From: Bernardetia sp.
Lineage (GTDB): Bacteria > Bacteroidota > Bacteroidia > Cytophagales > Bernardetiaceae
Direction: 5' to 3'
Assembly (NCBI GenBank): GCA_020630575.1
Contig: JAHDBD010000001.1
Coordinates: 186,001-250,000, forward strand
Length of the DNA stretch: 64,000 nt
Position numbers and translations under genes: made by a program
Notes under the pieces: model-generated
Told to the model about the DNA's origin: nothing
The model's database searches: none
Seen by the model: the letters and a program-made list of their open reading frames with translations, nothing else
Shown here: piece after piece, positions 35,446 through 42,888 of the stretch
Layout of the letters: every line of letters starts with the position of its first letter
Position numbering within the stretch: the stretch's first letter is position 1

Positions 35446-36405
35446 TTAGTCTAAAGAGTCCTCGTCTATATCTAGAAAATCAATTTCCACTTTATCTTCG
35501 TTCGATTTTATTTCTACCTTTTTTTCTGACTCTACTCCCAAAGCACTTACTATTACTGTTATTTTACCTAAAGGAACATTAAAATATTTCGATTTTGGTT
35601 GTGTGTACATTCGGCTATATCCATTTTCTCCCATAATTTTGACAGCCATATATTCTGATGAGGGAAGATTTTCTAGGATTACCACAGCTCCTTTAGCTAA
35701 ATCATAGTTTATAGTAATATCGTTGTTACTCTCATTAATTTCATAAATTTTTTCAAAGTCTTCAGACTCCTTAGACGAAATTGTAACTTTAAAGAATCCA
35801 TATTCTGACTTAAATTTTACGTTTTTTGACTTTCTAGTTTTGTATCTTGCTCCATTTATACTCAAATCAGCATCACTGGGCAGATTTACAAAAGTTACTT
35901 TTCCTTTACCACTAGACTTAGCATAAGTCGCATTAGCATAAAGTAAAGAAATAACCTTTTTCTCAATATTTAGTTCAGTTGCAAGGAAGAGCTGCTCCTT
36001 CAAATCAGATAGCTTGTACCAAGTATTACCAGAATAGTTTTTTGAAGAAGTAAAACGTGAGTTTTTATCTCTAGGATTCCATGTATTAAATAAAATGTGG
36101 TCTTCCTCATCATTATATGTTCCATTAGAATTTGCATCTACCAAAATATAGTTTGTTCTTTTTTTATCTGCTCCTTTCCAATATCCAGCATTTTGCCAAA
36201 AATATTGTGTATTTCCAAACTTTTCCAATTTATATAAAACAAGAAAAAAGGTAGGAGAAATTCTTTTTTTATACACTGTATAAGCAGGAGATTCGTAATA
36301 GGTAACTACAGTAGAACGCCAATTCCAGTTAGGTACTTGACGAGTGCGATGTTCCGTTTGTGAATATGTTTCTGTTCTATCTAGTTCCAGATTTCGGAAT
36401 GCCAT
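35446..36405 (-). CDS. PEGA-like repeat protein, C-terminal part of a frameshifted gene
   Basis: A 319-residue frame without a signal peptide whose content nevertheless looks extracytoplasmic. Two PEGA-like beta domains are visible: 'KGKVTFVNLPSDADLSINGARYKTRKSKNVKFKSEYGFFKVTISS' and 'GAVVILENLPSSEYMAVKIMGENGYSRMYTQPKSKYFNVPLGKITVIVSA'. An EF-hand-like 'DANSNGTYNDEED' precedes them. Its start (36405) lies inside the preceding frame, 29 bp before that frame's stop, in the +1 phase, with a stop codon directly upstream. One extra base near the AAA of 'ccgaaatct' would explain the split. Together the two frames would make one secreted protein of about 475 aa. Translational coupling of two genes is the alternative. 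Confidence 0.7.
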   Translation of the reverse strand: MAFRNLELDRTETYSQTEHRTRQVPNWNWRSTVVTYYESPAYTVYKKRISPTFFLVLYKLEKFGNTQYFWQNAGYWKGADKKRTNYILVDANSNGTYNDEEDHILFNTWNPRDKNSRFTSSKNYSGNTWYKLSDLKEQLFLATELNIEKKVISLLYANATYAKSSGKGKVTFVNLPSDADLSINGARYKTRKSKNVKFKSEYGFFKVTISSKESEDFEKIYEINESNNDITINYDLAKGAVVILENLPSSEYMAVKIMGENGYSRMYTQPKSKYFNVPLGKITVIVSALGVESEKKVEIKSNEDKVEIDFLDIDEDSLD

Positions 36406-36868
36406 TTACAAATGTAGTTGTAGGTATTGTACGGGTTTTGGGAACTTGTACAGTGTAGGTTTCTGTTCGCCATTCACAAACCCATCTTTGTTCTGTTTTG
36501 CTTAGTTGTTTGAGTGCGCTAGGATTATGGCAATATTTGTCTTCTACTGCTTCAGGAGAAAGTGTCCAAGTTTCTTGATTTTGAGTCGTTAATACCATTT
36601 CTTTGCTTTTTATGTTTAATGAGTATGTATTTCCTCCTACTTCAAAAGATGCATTTCCTGATTCTGAAAAGGAAATAAGATTACTTTGTAAAGGAGGATT
36701 TATCCATTTGTACTCATCAAAAATATTGTCATTAAAATTAACAGTTATATCTTGAGAAAGTGAAGATTCTCGTCCTTCTCCAGACCACCTCTTGATTTTT
36801 TGGGCGAATGAGTAATTTATATTTACTACTAAAAGTATAAATAGAGTTATTCTAAAAGATTTTTTCAC
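36377..36868 (-). CDS. Secreted protein, N-terminal part of a frameshifted gene
   Basis: A 163-residue frame with a clear signal peptide (MKKSFRITLFILLVVNINYSFAQ). The mature part has an Asp/Asn-rich start, 'GNTYSLNIKSKEMVLTTQNQETWTLSP' and a repetitive tail 'WRTETYTVQVPKTRTIPTTTF'. The following frame continues with a similar 'RTETYSQTEHRTRQVPNWNWRSTVVTYYES' pattern, suggesting that one continuous region is interrupted. It ends in TAG at 36377-36379, overlapping the next frame by 29 bp. No known family was recognised for this part. Confidence 0.68.
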   Translation of the reverse strand: MKKSFRITLFILLVVNINYSFAQKIKRWSGEGRESSLSQDITVNFNDNIFDEYKWINPPLQSNLISFSESGNASFEVGGNTYSLNIKSKEMVLTTQNQETWTLSPEAVEDKYCHNPSALKQLSKTEQRWVCEWRTETYTVQVPKTRTIPTTTFVNGIPKSGTR

Positions 36869-36965
36869 TATTGGGTATATTTAAGATTTAGAATGCAAAA
36901 ATAACTTTTTTTTAATTCTTTTAAAACTATTAACTCATTATAGTACATTTATATTTCCTGTGTTT

Positions 36966-37024
36966 TTGTTGGTTGAAGCTGTTGTTAGTGTTTAGCTTCG
37001 GCTTGCCGTTACAGTTACCAACAA
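36966..37024. repeat. Composite hairpin related to the REP-like family
   Basis: The outer arms TTGTTGGT (36966-36973) and ACCAACAA (37017-37024) enclose an inner GAAGCT/AGCTTC stem and a GTTGTTAGTGTTT segment resembling REP-like copies. It lies in the 386-bp gap between divergent genes (36869-37254). That gap also holds the two repeats listed next and nothing else recognisable. Confidence 0.5.
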
Positions 37025-37060
37025 CAAATGTACATATCGTGGTAAATTCAATACCCATAT

Positions 37061-37094
37061 AAATTACATTATTTTTTAGCATTTTGCTAATGAA
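37061..37094. repeat. 35-bp repeat with TTAGCA/TGCTAA hairpin, copy 2
   Basis: The second copy of the unit at 35302-35336, in the same orientation. It lies in the gap between the signal-peptide half of the frameshifted gene and the small gene at 37255. Confidence 0.6.
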
Positions 37095-37119
37095 ATAAAC
37101 TAAAAAATACTATTTTTGT

Positions 37120-37160
37120 AACTATTGTCAAAGTCTGATTACAGACTATTGACAAAGTTT
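37120..37160. repeat. 18-bp imperfect inverted repeat
   Basis: AACTATTGTCAAAGTCTG and CAGACTATTGACAAAGTTT pair around an ATTA loop with a few mismatches. It could be a leader hairpin of the small gene at 37255 or a mobile repeat. Looser relatives occur near 17697 and 47395. Confidence 0.5.
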
Positions 37161-37254
37161 TTATAAAAAAAATCCTCACTCCTTTTTTTGATTTACAGAT
37201 TGTTTTTTAGTAAATTGTCTTAAAGAAATATACGATAATTTTAAATTTAATTTC

Positions 37255-37500
37255 ATGACTATAAAAGAACAATTAATCATAGATATACTAAAACTTCAAA
37301 ATCCTCAACTCATTGAGAATTTATACTTAGCACTTAGAGAAATGATGAATCAACCTATTGATAAATCTTCTACGCAACCTGTAGAAGATCAAGAAGAGGA
37401 TGAAGATTTATCTGTTTGGGATGATATTATTGAAGATACCTATAAAGAAAGAAGACAATCTGCTAAATTATTTTTAGCAACACAAAAGCAATTAATATGA
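37255..37500 (+). CDS. Small acidic protein, first gene of an overlapping pair
   Basis: An 81-residue cytosolic protein of unrecognised family. Its N-terminus 'MTIKEQLIIDILKLQNPQLIENLYLALREMM' looks like a dimerisation or DNA-contact helix pair, as in small antitoxins, followed by an acidic stretch ('PVEDQEEDEDLSVWDDIIED') and a basic end ('YKERRQSAKLFLATQKQ'). The stop overlaps the next start in an ATGA junction, a sign of translational coupling. An antitoxin-type role is only a suggestion from size and layout. Confidence 0.7.
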   Translation: MTIKEQLIIDILKLQNPQLIENLYLALREMMNQPIDKSSTQPVEDQEEDEDLSVWDDIIEDTYKERRQSAKLFLATQKQLI

Positions 37501-37739
37501 AAAACTTTTTCAGTGATTTACTCATATATGGTATATATTATTTTGTATTTGTTTTATTTCTTCTCATTGTACTAACTACAATAATATCTATTGTAGTAAT
37601 AAAAAAATATGACTGGAAATACTTTAATCAAAAATTTAAAGAAGCAATAAAAGAACATAAAGAATTTTTTGATGAACCTCCAATTGATATGAATGAACAA
37701 AGAAAAAAATGGAAGGAGAATAGTAAGAAGCAAGTCTAA
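37497..37739 (+). CDS. Small membrane protein, second gene of an overlapping pair
   Basis: An 80-residue protein with one strong membrane helix (about 8-36: LIYGIYYFVFVLFLLIVLTTIISIVVI) and a charged cytosolic tail ('KKYDWKYFNQKFKEAIKEHKEFFDEPP'). It is coupled to the acidic protein by an ATGA overlap. The family is not recognised; a membrane-acting toxin-like or accessory role is possible but not shown. It ends 10 bp before the convergent phosphatase gene's stop. Confidence 0.7.
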   Translation: MKNFFSDLLIYGIYYFVFVLFLLIVLTTIISIVVIKKYDWKYFNQKFKEAIKEHKEFFDEPPIDMNEQRKKWKENSKKQV

Positions 37740-37749
37740 GATAATTTTC

Positions 37750-38469
37750 TCACTCCATATTCTCCTGCAAAATAAGCTCTAAACTATCCAAATTTAAGCT
37801 GCAAAGATTTCCAAGCTGTTTGTAATCCAAAACTTTGTGAGGTTTTATATATACACTACCATTGTCTAAGGGAATGACAGGGGCATTGTTAGCTATACTT
37901 TTCTGAATATCTGTAAGATTGGTTGGCGTATGACCGTGAATTATTTTTTTACCTTCTAAAAGTTCTGTATCAGCTTGAAAACGACGAATTTCTAGCATGG
38001 CTTTATAGTTTTCGAAAGGTCTTTCGTTGCGAAAATCAAAACCTGCGTGTACTAAATGATAATCTTCTAATTCATAATAGTAAGGTAGCGATTTGAAAAA
38101 AGCCAAATAATGTGGTTTTATTTTCATCTCTTCATTTACTATGCCTTTGCATTTATTGATTTTTAGAAAAAGGCGAAACATACGTTCATTATATTCTTGA
38201 CTAGCTTCTAAAAGATTAAGTTCGTGATTGCCCATTAGTGGAAAGACTTGATAGCCATCTTCTTTCAGATATAAAATGTAATCAATTACTCCTGCGCTGT
38301 CAATTCCTTTGTCGATATAATCTCCCAAAAGAAATAAATGATCATCTTTTGTAAGTTGTATTTTATTTTCTACCAAAGCCTTAAAAGTCTTACTACAACC
38401 GTGAATATCACTAATTACAAACCTTCTGCCTTTTGGTTTTGCTAGTATTTTGATGTGTTTTTGGTGCAT
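37750..38469 (-). CDS. PPP-family serine/threonine phosphatase (metallophosphoesterase)
   Basis: A 239-residue cytosolic calcineurin-like phosphoesterase with the PPP signature blocks. 'RRFVISDIHGCSKTFKAL' carries the DxH metal ligands (Asp19, His21), 'LFLLGDYIDKGIDS' the GDxxDRG-type motif with Lys in place of Arg, 'VFPLMGNHELNLL' the GNHE motif, and 'LVHAGFDF' and 'IIHGHTPT' the later His ligands. It is close to bacterial PrpA/lambda-type phosphatases and ApaH. The substrate could be phosphoproteins or Ap4A-like nucleotides. It is convergent with the small membrane gene and in line with the next lipoprotein gene upstream. Confidence 0.9.
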   Translation of the reverse strand: MHQKHIKILAKPKGRRFVISDIHGCSKTFKALVENKIQLTKDDHLFLLGDYIDKGIDSAGVIDYILYLKEDGYQVFPLMGNHELNLLEASQEYNERMFRLFLKINKCKGIVNEEMKIKPHYLAFFKSLPYYYELEDYHLVHAGFDFRNERPFENYKAMLEIRRFQADTELLEGKKIIHGHTPTNLTDIQKSIANNAPVIPLDNGSVYIKPHKVLDYKQLGNLCSLNLDSLELILQENME

Positions 38470-38496
38470 AATATTCCCTAGTTTATTTAATATATA

Positions 38497-39534
38497 TCAA
38501 CGACAATTTTTTAAAAAATAATAATCAATCGAATCTTTATTTTGAATGATGGTATAAAATCCGTCAATATATTTTAGGCTTTTTGCTTTTCGCTCAGGCT
38601 GCTGAAAAGGTAAGTTTTGCCAAACCTGTTTTACTTCTTTTTCCTTTTCTTTGAATTTTTCTAAAACTAATACTAACTCTGCATCACTTTGGCAATATCC
38701 TCTATAAACACGTTCTGTAACTGATTCTGTTCCCAAATTGGGGTCTGTTCCTGCGTAAGGGGCATCTATTATTCCAGCAAAATCAAAGTCAAAAGGAATG
38801 GCTGCATAATCTTGATTAGGCATTTCTAAAATACTAAGATTGTGTTTGTTGCTGATAGACCAATCTGCATTTCCGACCATAAACTGAAAAACAGCTAATT
38901 GTGTTGTCAAGAAACTATTGCTTTCTAAATATTGAATAGTATCGGTTTGTTCTACTAATTTCACACCCAAACGTTTGGCTGAATAGTCTGTTCCTTCTAC
39001 AAAAAAAGCAATTTTTGTGCTTGTGGGTTGTTTATTTTCTGTGTCTTGGTAGGTAATTTTACACAATCTTGTAATAACACTTTTATCTGTAAAAAGTGAA
39101 TAGGTTTTGTAAATGTTATATTCTTCCAAACCAATTTGTTCGTAAGTCGCTGAATCTTTTTGGCAATGTGAAACCAAACGTATTTTATCATATTTTTCAA
39201 AAGGTGTTCCGATTCGACTAAGAGAATCAAAAGCTAAAAATAAAGGAGGAAAATTACAGTTTTCAGGATTTCTTCTAAAATTACCCCTTGTTTTTACCTC
39301 AATTTGCATACTTTTTTCGTTCCATATCAAACTTCCTTTGTGCCATTTTCTGTCTTCTCCTATATCAGTCAATAATTTATTGAGGTTGATTTTTAGAGTA
39401 AGATTCATTACAGAATCCTCTTCAAATATTCCTTTAGTGGGTGGTGTAGTTATTTCTGTATTTTTTGAAATACAAGAAGATAAAGATACTATAATACAGA
39501 ACAGAATTTTGATTTTGGTAATTTTATTTCTCAT
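38497..39534 (-). CDS. Lipoprotein of a CotH-like uncharacterised family
   Basis: A 345-residue lipoprotein: signal MRNKITKIKILFCIIVSLSSC with acylated Cys at 21. The mature part has 'KTRGNFRRNPENCNFPPLFL', 'YDKIRLVSHC', 'YEQIGLEEYNIYKTYSLFTDKSVITRLCKITYQD', 'FMVGNADWSISNKHNLSIL' and 'AAIPFDFDFAGIIDAPYAG'. The G-N-x-D-W-S-x4-H-N and P-x-D-F-D blocks resemble the catalytic loop and metal-binding Asp of CotH/HipA-type atypical kinases, which would make it an exported kinase-like protein. That link is an inference from motif spacing. It is in the same direction as the phosphatase, 27 bp away. Confidence 0.72.
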   Translation of the reverse strand: MRNKITKIKILFCIIVSLSSCISKNTEITTPPTKGIFEEDSVMNLTLKINLNKLLTDIGEDRKWHKGSLIWNEKSMQIEVKTRGNFRRNPENCNFPPLFLAFDSLSRIGTPFEKYDKIRLVSHCQKDSATYEQIGLEEYNIYKTYSLFTDKSVITRLCKITYQDTENKQPTSTKIAFFVEGTDYSAKRLGVKLVEQTDTIQYLESNSFLTTQLAVFQFMVGNADWSISNKHNLSILEMPNQDYAAIPFDFDFAGIIDAPYAGTDPNLGTESVTERVYRGYCQSDAELVLVLEKFKEKEKEVKQVWQNLPFQQPERKAKSLKYIDGFYTIIQNKDSIDYYFLKNCR

Positions 39535-39571
39535 CTTTACTAACTGTTAAACAAATTTAATTTTTAAAAAT

Positions 39572-40147
39572 ATGAAAAAATTCAGTACCCTTTCCTCTGT
39601 TCTACTTAGTATTTTGGTTTTATTTATTTTCTCTTTAGTTGGTTGTAAATCAGCAGAAGAAGTAAGTAAAGAAAAACTTGACGAACGCACAACAGCATTT
39701 TTTACAGCTCTTGAAAAACAAGACTTTGAAACAGCTAAAACCTATGTAACTCCTGAAACTCAAAAAGTTTTAGATGTTGTGATAAAAGACACTCAAAAAT
39801 ACCAGGAACTAAACACAGAAAAGAAAGAAGTAAAGGTAGAAATTATTGACCGTACTGTTTTGGAAACTTCAGCAGATTATAAAATCAAAATTTTTGTAGG
39901 AGAAGATGTTCGTGAAGAAACCATTCATTATGTTTATCAAAACAATGTTTGGTATGCAGAAATTCCACAAGAGCAAATTACTATTATTCGTTATGTAACT
40001 TTTTATAATTCGTATGATGCTATTTTGATTCTATTTAATAAGAAACACAATGTTCATATTATAGATGTAAAATATACACATAAGAAAACGCACAAAAAAT
40101 CTCATAAGAAGAGCCATAAAAAGTCTAAGAAAAAACATAAACACTAA
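39572..40147 (+). CDS. Lipoprotein with a Lys/His-rich tail
   Basis: A 191-residue lipoprotein: signal MKKFSTLSSVLLSILVLFIFSLVGC, acylated Cys at 25. The middle resembles DUF4878-type small NTF2-like domains ('LDERTTAFFTALEKQDFETAKTYVTPETQKVLDVVIK ... TSADYKIKIFVGEDVREETIHYVYQNNVWYAEI'). The final 25 residues are almost only Lys, His, Ser and Thr in a short period (HKKTHKKSHKKSHKK pattern). Such a tail could bind metal, peptidoglycan or nucleic acid. It is divergent from the CotH-like gene and is followed by a strong terminator. Confidence 0.8.
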   Translation: MKKFSTLSSVLLSILVLFIFSLVGCKSAEEVSKEKLDERTTAFFTALEKQDFETAKTYVTPETQKVLDVVIKDTQKYQELNTEKKEVKVEIIDRTVLETSADYKIKIFVGEDVREETIHYVYQNNVWYAEIPQEQITIIRYVTFYNSYDAILILFNKKHNVHIIDVKYTHKKTHKKSHKKSHKKSKKKHKH

Positions 40148-40172
40148 AAAAATCACACGTTTTAGATTTCAA

Positions 40173-40213
40173 CAAAAAATCCTAAATAGATTCTTTTCTA
40201 TTTAGGATTTTTT
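40173..40213. terminator. Strong terminator between convergent genes
   Basis: A 16-bp perfect stem (AAAAAATCCTAAATAG with CTATTTAGGATTTTTT, 8-nt loop) with a T-run. It follows the Lys/His-tail lipoprotein gene and faces the DUF5606 gene; it can work both ways. Confidence 0.88.
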
Positions 40214-40237
40214 TGTTAATTAAAGAAAGATAAAAAA

Positions 40238-40936
40238 TTACTTATCTCCTCTTTTACCTTTTACAGCTTTGGTAGCTGCTTTTGAAGTTGGTTTCTGTGT
40301 TTTTGCTGATGGCTTATCAGTTTTTTTAGCAACTGTTTTCTTTGCTTTTGTTTCTTTGTCGTCTTTTTTAGCTGTTTTTTTCTTAGGTTTTTGTTCTGTT
40401 GCAGTAGTTTCAGCTTCTACCATTGCATCCACTTTTTTAGTTGCCTTTTTAGTTTTTGCTTTAGGGTCTTCAGCACTTTCTTCCGATTTTGTTTCAGTTG
40501 TTAGCGTTTCTTCTTCTTCCACCTCTTCTTCTTCTTTTTGAGCAGGGTCTATTAGTTCAGGAGCATATTCAGCCAAGATACCATACCACATTACTAATTT
40601 TTTGATGTCAGAAGTATAAACACGATCTTTGTCCCATTCTGGTAAAATATCATTCAAAAGTCCTTTTAGCGCATCATTGTCTGATGTTTTGATGTCCATT
40701 TTGAGTGCATATTTCTCATACATTTTATGAAATACATCTTGCAAAGGAACAGAACCTTCTTCAGTAGTTGTATAAATAGAAATTTCTTTTAGAATAGAAA
40801 TACGATGGCTTGCATCTGCCATAATTTTGGAGCGACCTCCTCCGATAGCTTCAATAATTACTCCGTTGCGAGTAGGTTTAAGAATTTGATACAGTCCTGG
40901 TTTGCCCGAAATAACGGCTACTTCTTTAAGTTTCAT
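40238..40936 (-). CDS. DUF5606 family protein with a basic C-terminal tail
   Basis: A 232-residue cytosolic protein. Residues 1-140 fit DUF5606, a Bacteroidota-specific family: 'MKLKEVAVISGKPGLYQILKPTRNGVIIEAIGGGRSKIMADASHRISILKEISIYT' and 'VFHKMYEKYALKMDIKTSDNDALKGLLNDILPEWDKDRVYTSDIKKLVMWYGILAEYAPEL'. Residues 145-232 are low complexity: first Glu-rich, then Lys/Ala/Thr-rich, histone-H1-like ('KPKKKTAKKDDKETKAKKTVAKKTDK'). The N-terminal SH3-like barrel suggests a nucleic-acid or translation role. The gene is adjacent to EngB, which carries a similar basic tail. Confidence 0.85.
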   Translation of the reverse strand: MKLKEVAVISGKPGLYQILKPTRNGVIIEAIGGGRSKIMADASHRISILKEISIYTTTEEGSVPLQDVFHKMYEKYALKMDIKTSDNDALKGLLNDILPEWDKDRVYTSDIKKLVMWYGILAEYAPELIDPAQKEEEEVEEEETLTTETKSEESAEDPKAKTKKATKKVDAMVEAETTATEQKPKKKTAKKDDKETKAKKTVAKKTDKPSAKTQKPTSKAATKAVKGKRGDK

Positions 40937-41151
40937 ATATACTATGTAGAGTTTTGTTGATTAGTGTTATAAGGATTTATGCTTCGATTTTTGTACAAAA
41001 ATTAGCTTATTCAGATAAACGTTTTTTATGAAATAAAATTTTATTCGAAGGCTAAAGCCTATACATATATTTTAAATTACAATAAATGCAAGAGCGCAAA
41101 AATAGTAAAAATAAAATAGAATTTTGATTTACATTTAATTAAGCTGTTGAT

Positions 41152-42210
41152 TTACTTTTTAGGTCGCCCTGTTTTTCCTTTAAAAGGTGCTGCTTTTGGA
41201 TTGGTTTTATTTTTAGAAGAGTTTGAGCTTTTAGAAGTAGATTTGAAATCTTTTTTAGGCGTATCTTTTCCAAAATCCTTTTTTCCTGCTTTTGCTACTG
41301 CTTTTGAGTTTCTTCCTGTACTCTTTACAGGTCTTTTTCCTGTGTTTTTAGGTTTGTCACTATTATTTGAATCAGAAAAAGGGACAGTATATTTTGAGTT
41401 TGTCTTTCTAGGAGAAGCATATTTTGAAGGCTTTACTGGTTTTGGAGTAGTTGAGTCAAATGTTTTTTTCTCAAAATCATTCAATTCATTTGTTTCCTCT
41501 TCTTTTTTATACGGTTTATGTTGATTGTATTTTTTTCTTTGTACAACAGGTTTTTGTGGCTGAGGAAGCTCTTCTTTTGTAACTTTGATAGGCTGAATTT
41601 GAGAAAACTTTTCTTCTAATGCCTTATTATACTTTTCTATATAAACCAAAATATCTTCTGTTCCTTCATTTTTAACTGATGAAGTAATAAAATTAGGAGG
41701 TAATGCTTCCCAACGAGATTTCAAAACTGTTTCATAACGCTCTAAAGAAGCGACCAATTTACTATTATTGAGTTTGTCAGCTTTTGTAAAAACAATAGCA
41801 AAAGGAATTTGATGTTCTCCTAACCATTCAAAAAACTCTAAATCAATAGCTTGTGGCTCGTGCCTGATGTCCACCAAAACAAACGTTACTACTAAATTTT
41901 TACGTTCAGAAAGATACTCTGTAATCAAGCCTTCAAAATCTCTTCGTTGTGATTTACTCACTTTTGCCCAACCATAACCTGGTAAATCGACTAAATACCA
42001 ATTTTCGTTTATTAGAAAATGATTTATTAATTGAGTCTTACCTGGTGTAGAAGAAGTTTTTGCAAGACTATTTCGGTTTGTCATTGCATTGATAAGAGAA
42101 GATTTACCCACATTCGAACGCCCAATGAAAGCATATTCGGGCATGTGAGGTGAAGGACAAGTCTTTACAGACGGATTGCTTTCTAAAAATTTGGCAGTAT
42201 TGACTTGCAT
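41152..42210 (-). CDS. engB: Ribosome biogenesis GTPase EngB (YihA/YsxC) with long C-terminal extension
   Basis: A 352-residue P-loop GTPase. The first 200 residues are a complete YihA/EngB domain: G1 'AFIGRSNVGKSSLI' (28-40), G2 'TSSTPGKTQLINHF', G3 'VDLPGYGWAKVSK', G4 'VFTKADKLNN' and G5 'ITSSVKNEG'. EngB helps mature the 50S subunit. Family members are normally about 200 residues. Here about 150 extra residues follow, rich in Lys, Pro, Ser and Thr ('KPVVQRKKYNQHKPYKKEE', 'KNTGKRPVKSTGRNSKAVAKAGKKDF'), probably a disordered RNA-binding tail. Confidence 0.93.
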   Translation of the reverse strand: MQVNTAKFLESNPSVKTCPSPHMPEYAFIGRSNVGKSSLINAMTNRNSLAKTSSTPGKTQLINHFLINENWYLVDLPGYGWAKVSKSQRRDFEGLITEYLSERKNLVVTFVLVDIRHEPQAIDLEFFEWLGEHQIPFAIVFTKADKLNNSKLVASLERYETVLKSRWEALPPNFITSSVKNEGTEDILVYIEKYNKALEEKFSQIQPIKVTKEELPQPQKPVVQRKKYNQHKPYKKEEETNELNDFEKKTFDSTTPKPVKPSKYASPRKTNSKYTVPFSDSNNSDKPKNTGKRPVKSTGRNSKAVAKAGKKDFGKDTPKKDFKSTSKSSNSSKNKTNPKAAPFKGKTGRPKK

Positions 42211-42416
42211 AGCTTGAAAACGATTACGAATTAAAAATTACGAATTACGAATTTCATATTAATTATGAATATTTAGAATTTAAAGTAATTTCGTTTACTA
42301 AAATTCTCTTACTTATTCAATTAATAAAATAGGCAAAATCGTGTAAAAACAGATAAAAAATAAATACAAAGGTCGCTAATTTTCTAGTCATTGTCAAAAT
42401 AAGAAAAGTAAGAAAA

Positions 42417-42452
42417 CAAAAAAACCATCTTTCAAAGAAAAATGGCTTTTTG
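42417..42452 (-). terminator. Possible minus-strand terminator hairpin
   Basis: On the minus strand AAAAGCCAT pairs with ATGGTTTTT (one bulge) and is followed by a T-run. No gene on that strand lies between it and the micropeptide terminator 190 bp upstream, so it may be a fallback terminator or the end of an unseen RNA. The rest of the 42211-42640 gap is A/T-rich with a few ATTACGAATT repeats near 42225-42258 and no ORF of note. Confidence 0.35.
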
Positions 42453-42642
42453 ATACGCTACTTTAAATTATAGACTAATTCATTTCCTATTTCAAAAACG
42501 AACAAGTTTTTTTTAAAATCTTGTACTGTAAAACAAGGTATTTATTTATTTTTTTCCTAAAAAAGCATATAGACAAAGTATAGACAGTCAGAAAAAAGGA
42601 ATTATTTTCAATTAAAAATATAACAATTAGAGTTTTTTATAT

Positions 42643-42677
42643 AAAAAAAGCTACAAAACGATTACTCATTTTGTAGC
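42643..42677 (-). terminator. Terminator of the micropeptide cassette
   Basis: On the minus strand GCTACAAAA/TTTTGTAGC forms a 9-bp perfect stem with a 10-nt loop, followed directly by T7. It lies 25 bp past the stop of the second micro-ORF. It is good independent evidence that this otherwise gene-poor stretch is transcribed leftward. Confidence 0.85.
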
Positions 42678-42701
42678 TCTTGTACGGCAGCTAAATAAGG
42701 T

Positions 42702-42791
42702 TTAGCTTGGACGATTCTCTAATTGGGGAATTAAAACTCCTTCGATAGAAATGTCATTACAGTCTCCTAAACAATGCACAACAGATTTCAT
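42702..42791 (-). CDS. Micropeptide B (29 aa) of a tandem pair
   Basis: A 29-codon ORF starting ATG AAA and ending TAA. The peptide is MKSVVHC, a variable stretch with a second Cys (C-x3-C), 'ISIEGV' and the conserved end LIPQLENRPS. The same end occurs in micropeptide A upstream. Between the two, all four codon differences in the last ten codons and the stop-codon change (TAA/TAG) are synonymous, which indicates selection on the peptide. The layout of variable N-terminus and fixed C-terminus, without a signal peptide, recalls small signalling peptides or RiPP precursors, but no modification enzyme apart from an upstream GNAT is nearby. The family is not known to me. Confidence 0.72.
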   Translation of the reverse strand: MKSVVHCLGDCNDISIEGVLIPQLENRPS

Positions 42792-42808
42792 ATGTATAAA
42801 TTTGAGTA

Positions 42809-42878
42809 ATCATAATAATTAGTATGATAAACTATATCTACTTGTTTTCAAAGTGAAGGGCTAGTAGAAAATTCCCTT
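42809..42878 (-). promoter_or_regulatory. Structured leader of micropeptide B (two hairpins)
   Basis: Going towards the ORF on the minus strand: hairpin 1 has a 5-bp AAGGG/CCCTT stem and a 13-nt loop (42856-42878). Hairpin 2 has a 6-bp ATCATA/TATGAT stem and an 8-nt loop (42809-42828). It ends 17 nt before the ATG, where a ribosome would load. The same two hairpins with identical stem and loop sizes precede micropeptide A. It probably controls translation or is bound by a protein; it is not a known riboswitch to me. Confidence 0.68.
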
Positions 42879-42888
42879 TTCATTTTGT

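Noticed and set aside
40269-40541. 90-aa frame opposite the DUF5606 tail
   Set aside because: It is the complement of a Lys/Ala/Glu-rich coding region and consists of Phe/Ser/Val low complexity, a usual shadow.
41147-41524. 125-aa frame opposite the EngB tail
   Set aside because: It is antisense to the Lys/Pro-rich extension and simply mirrors its composition.
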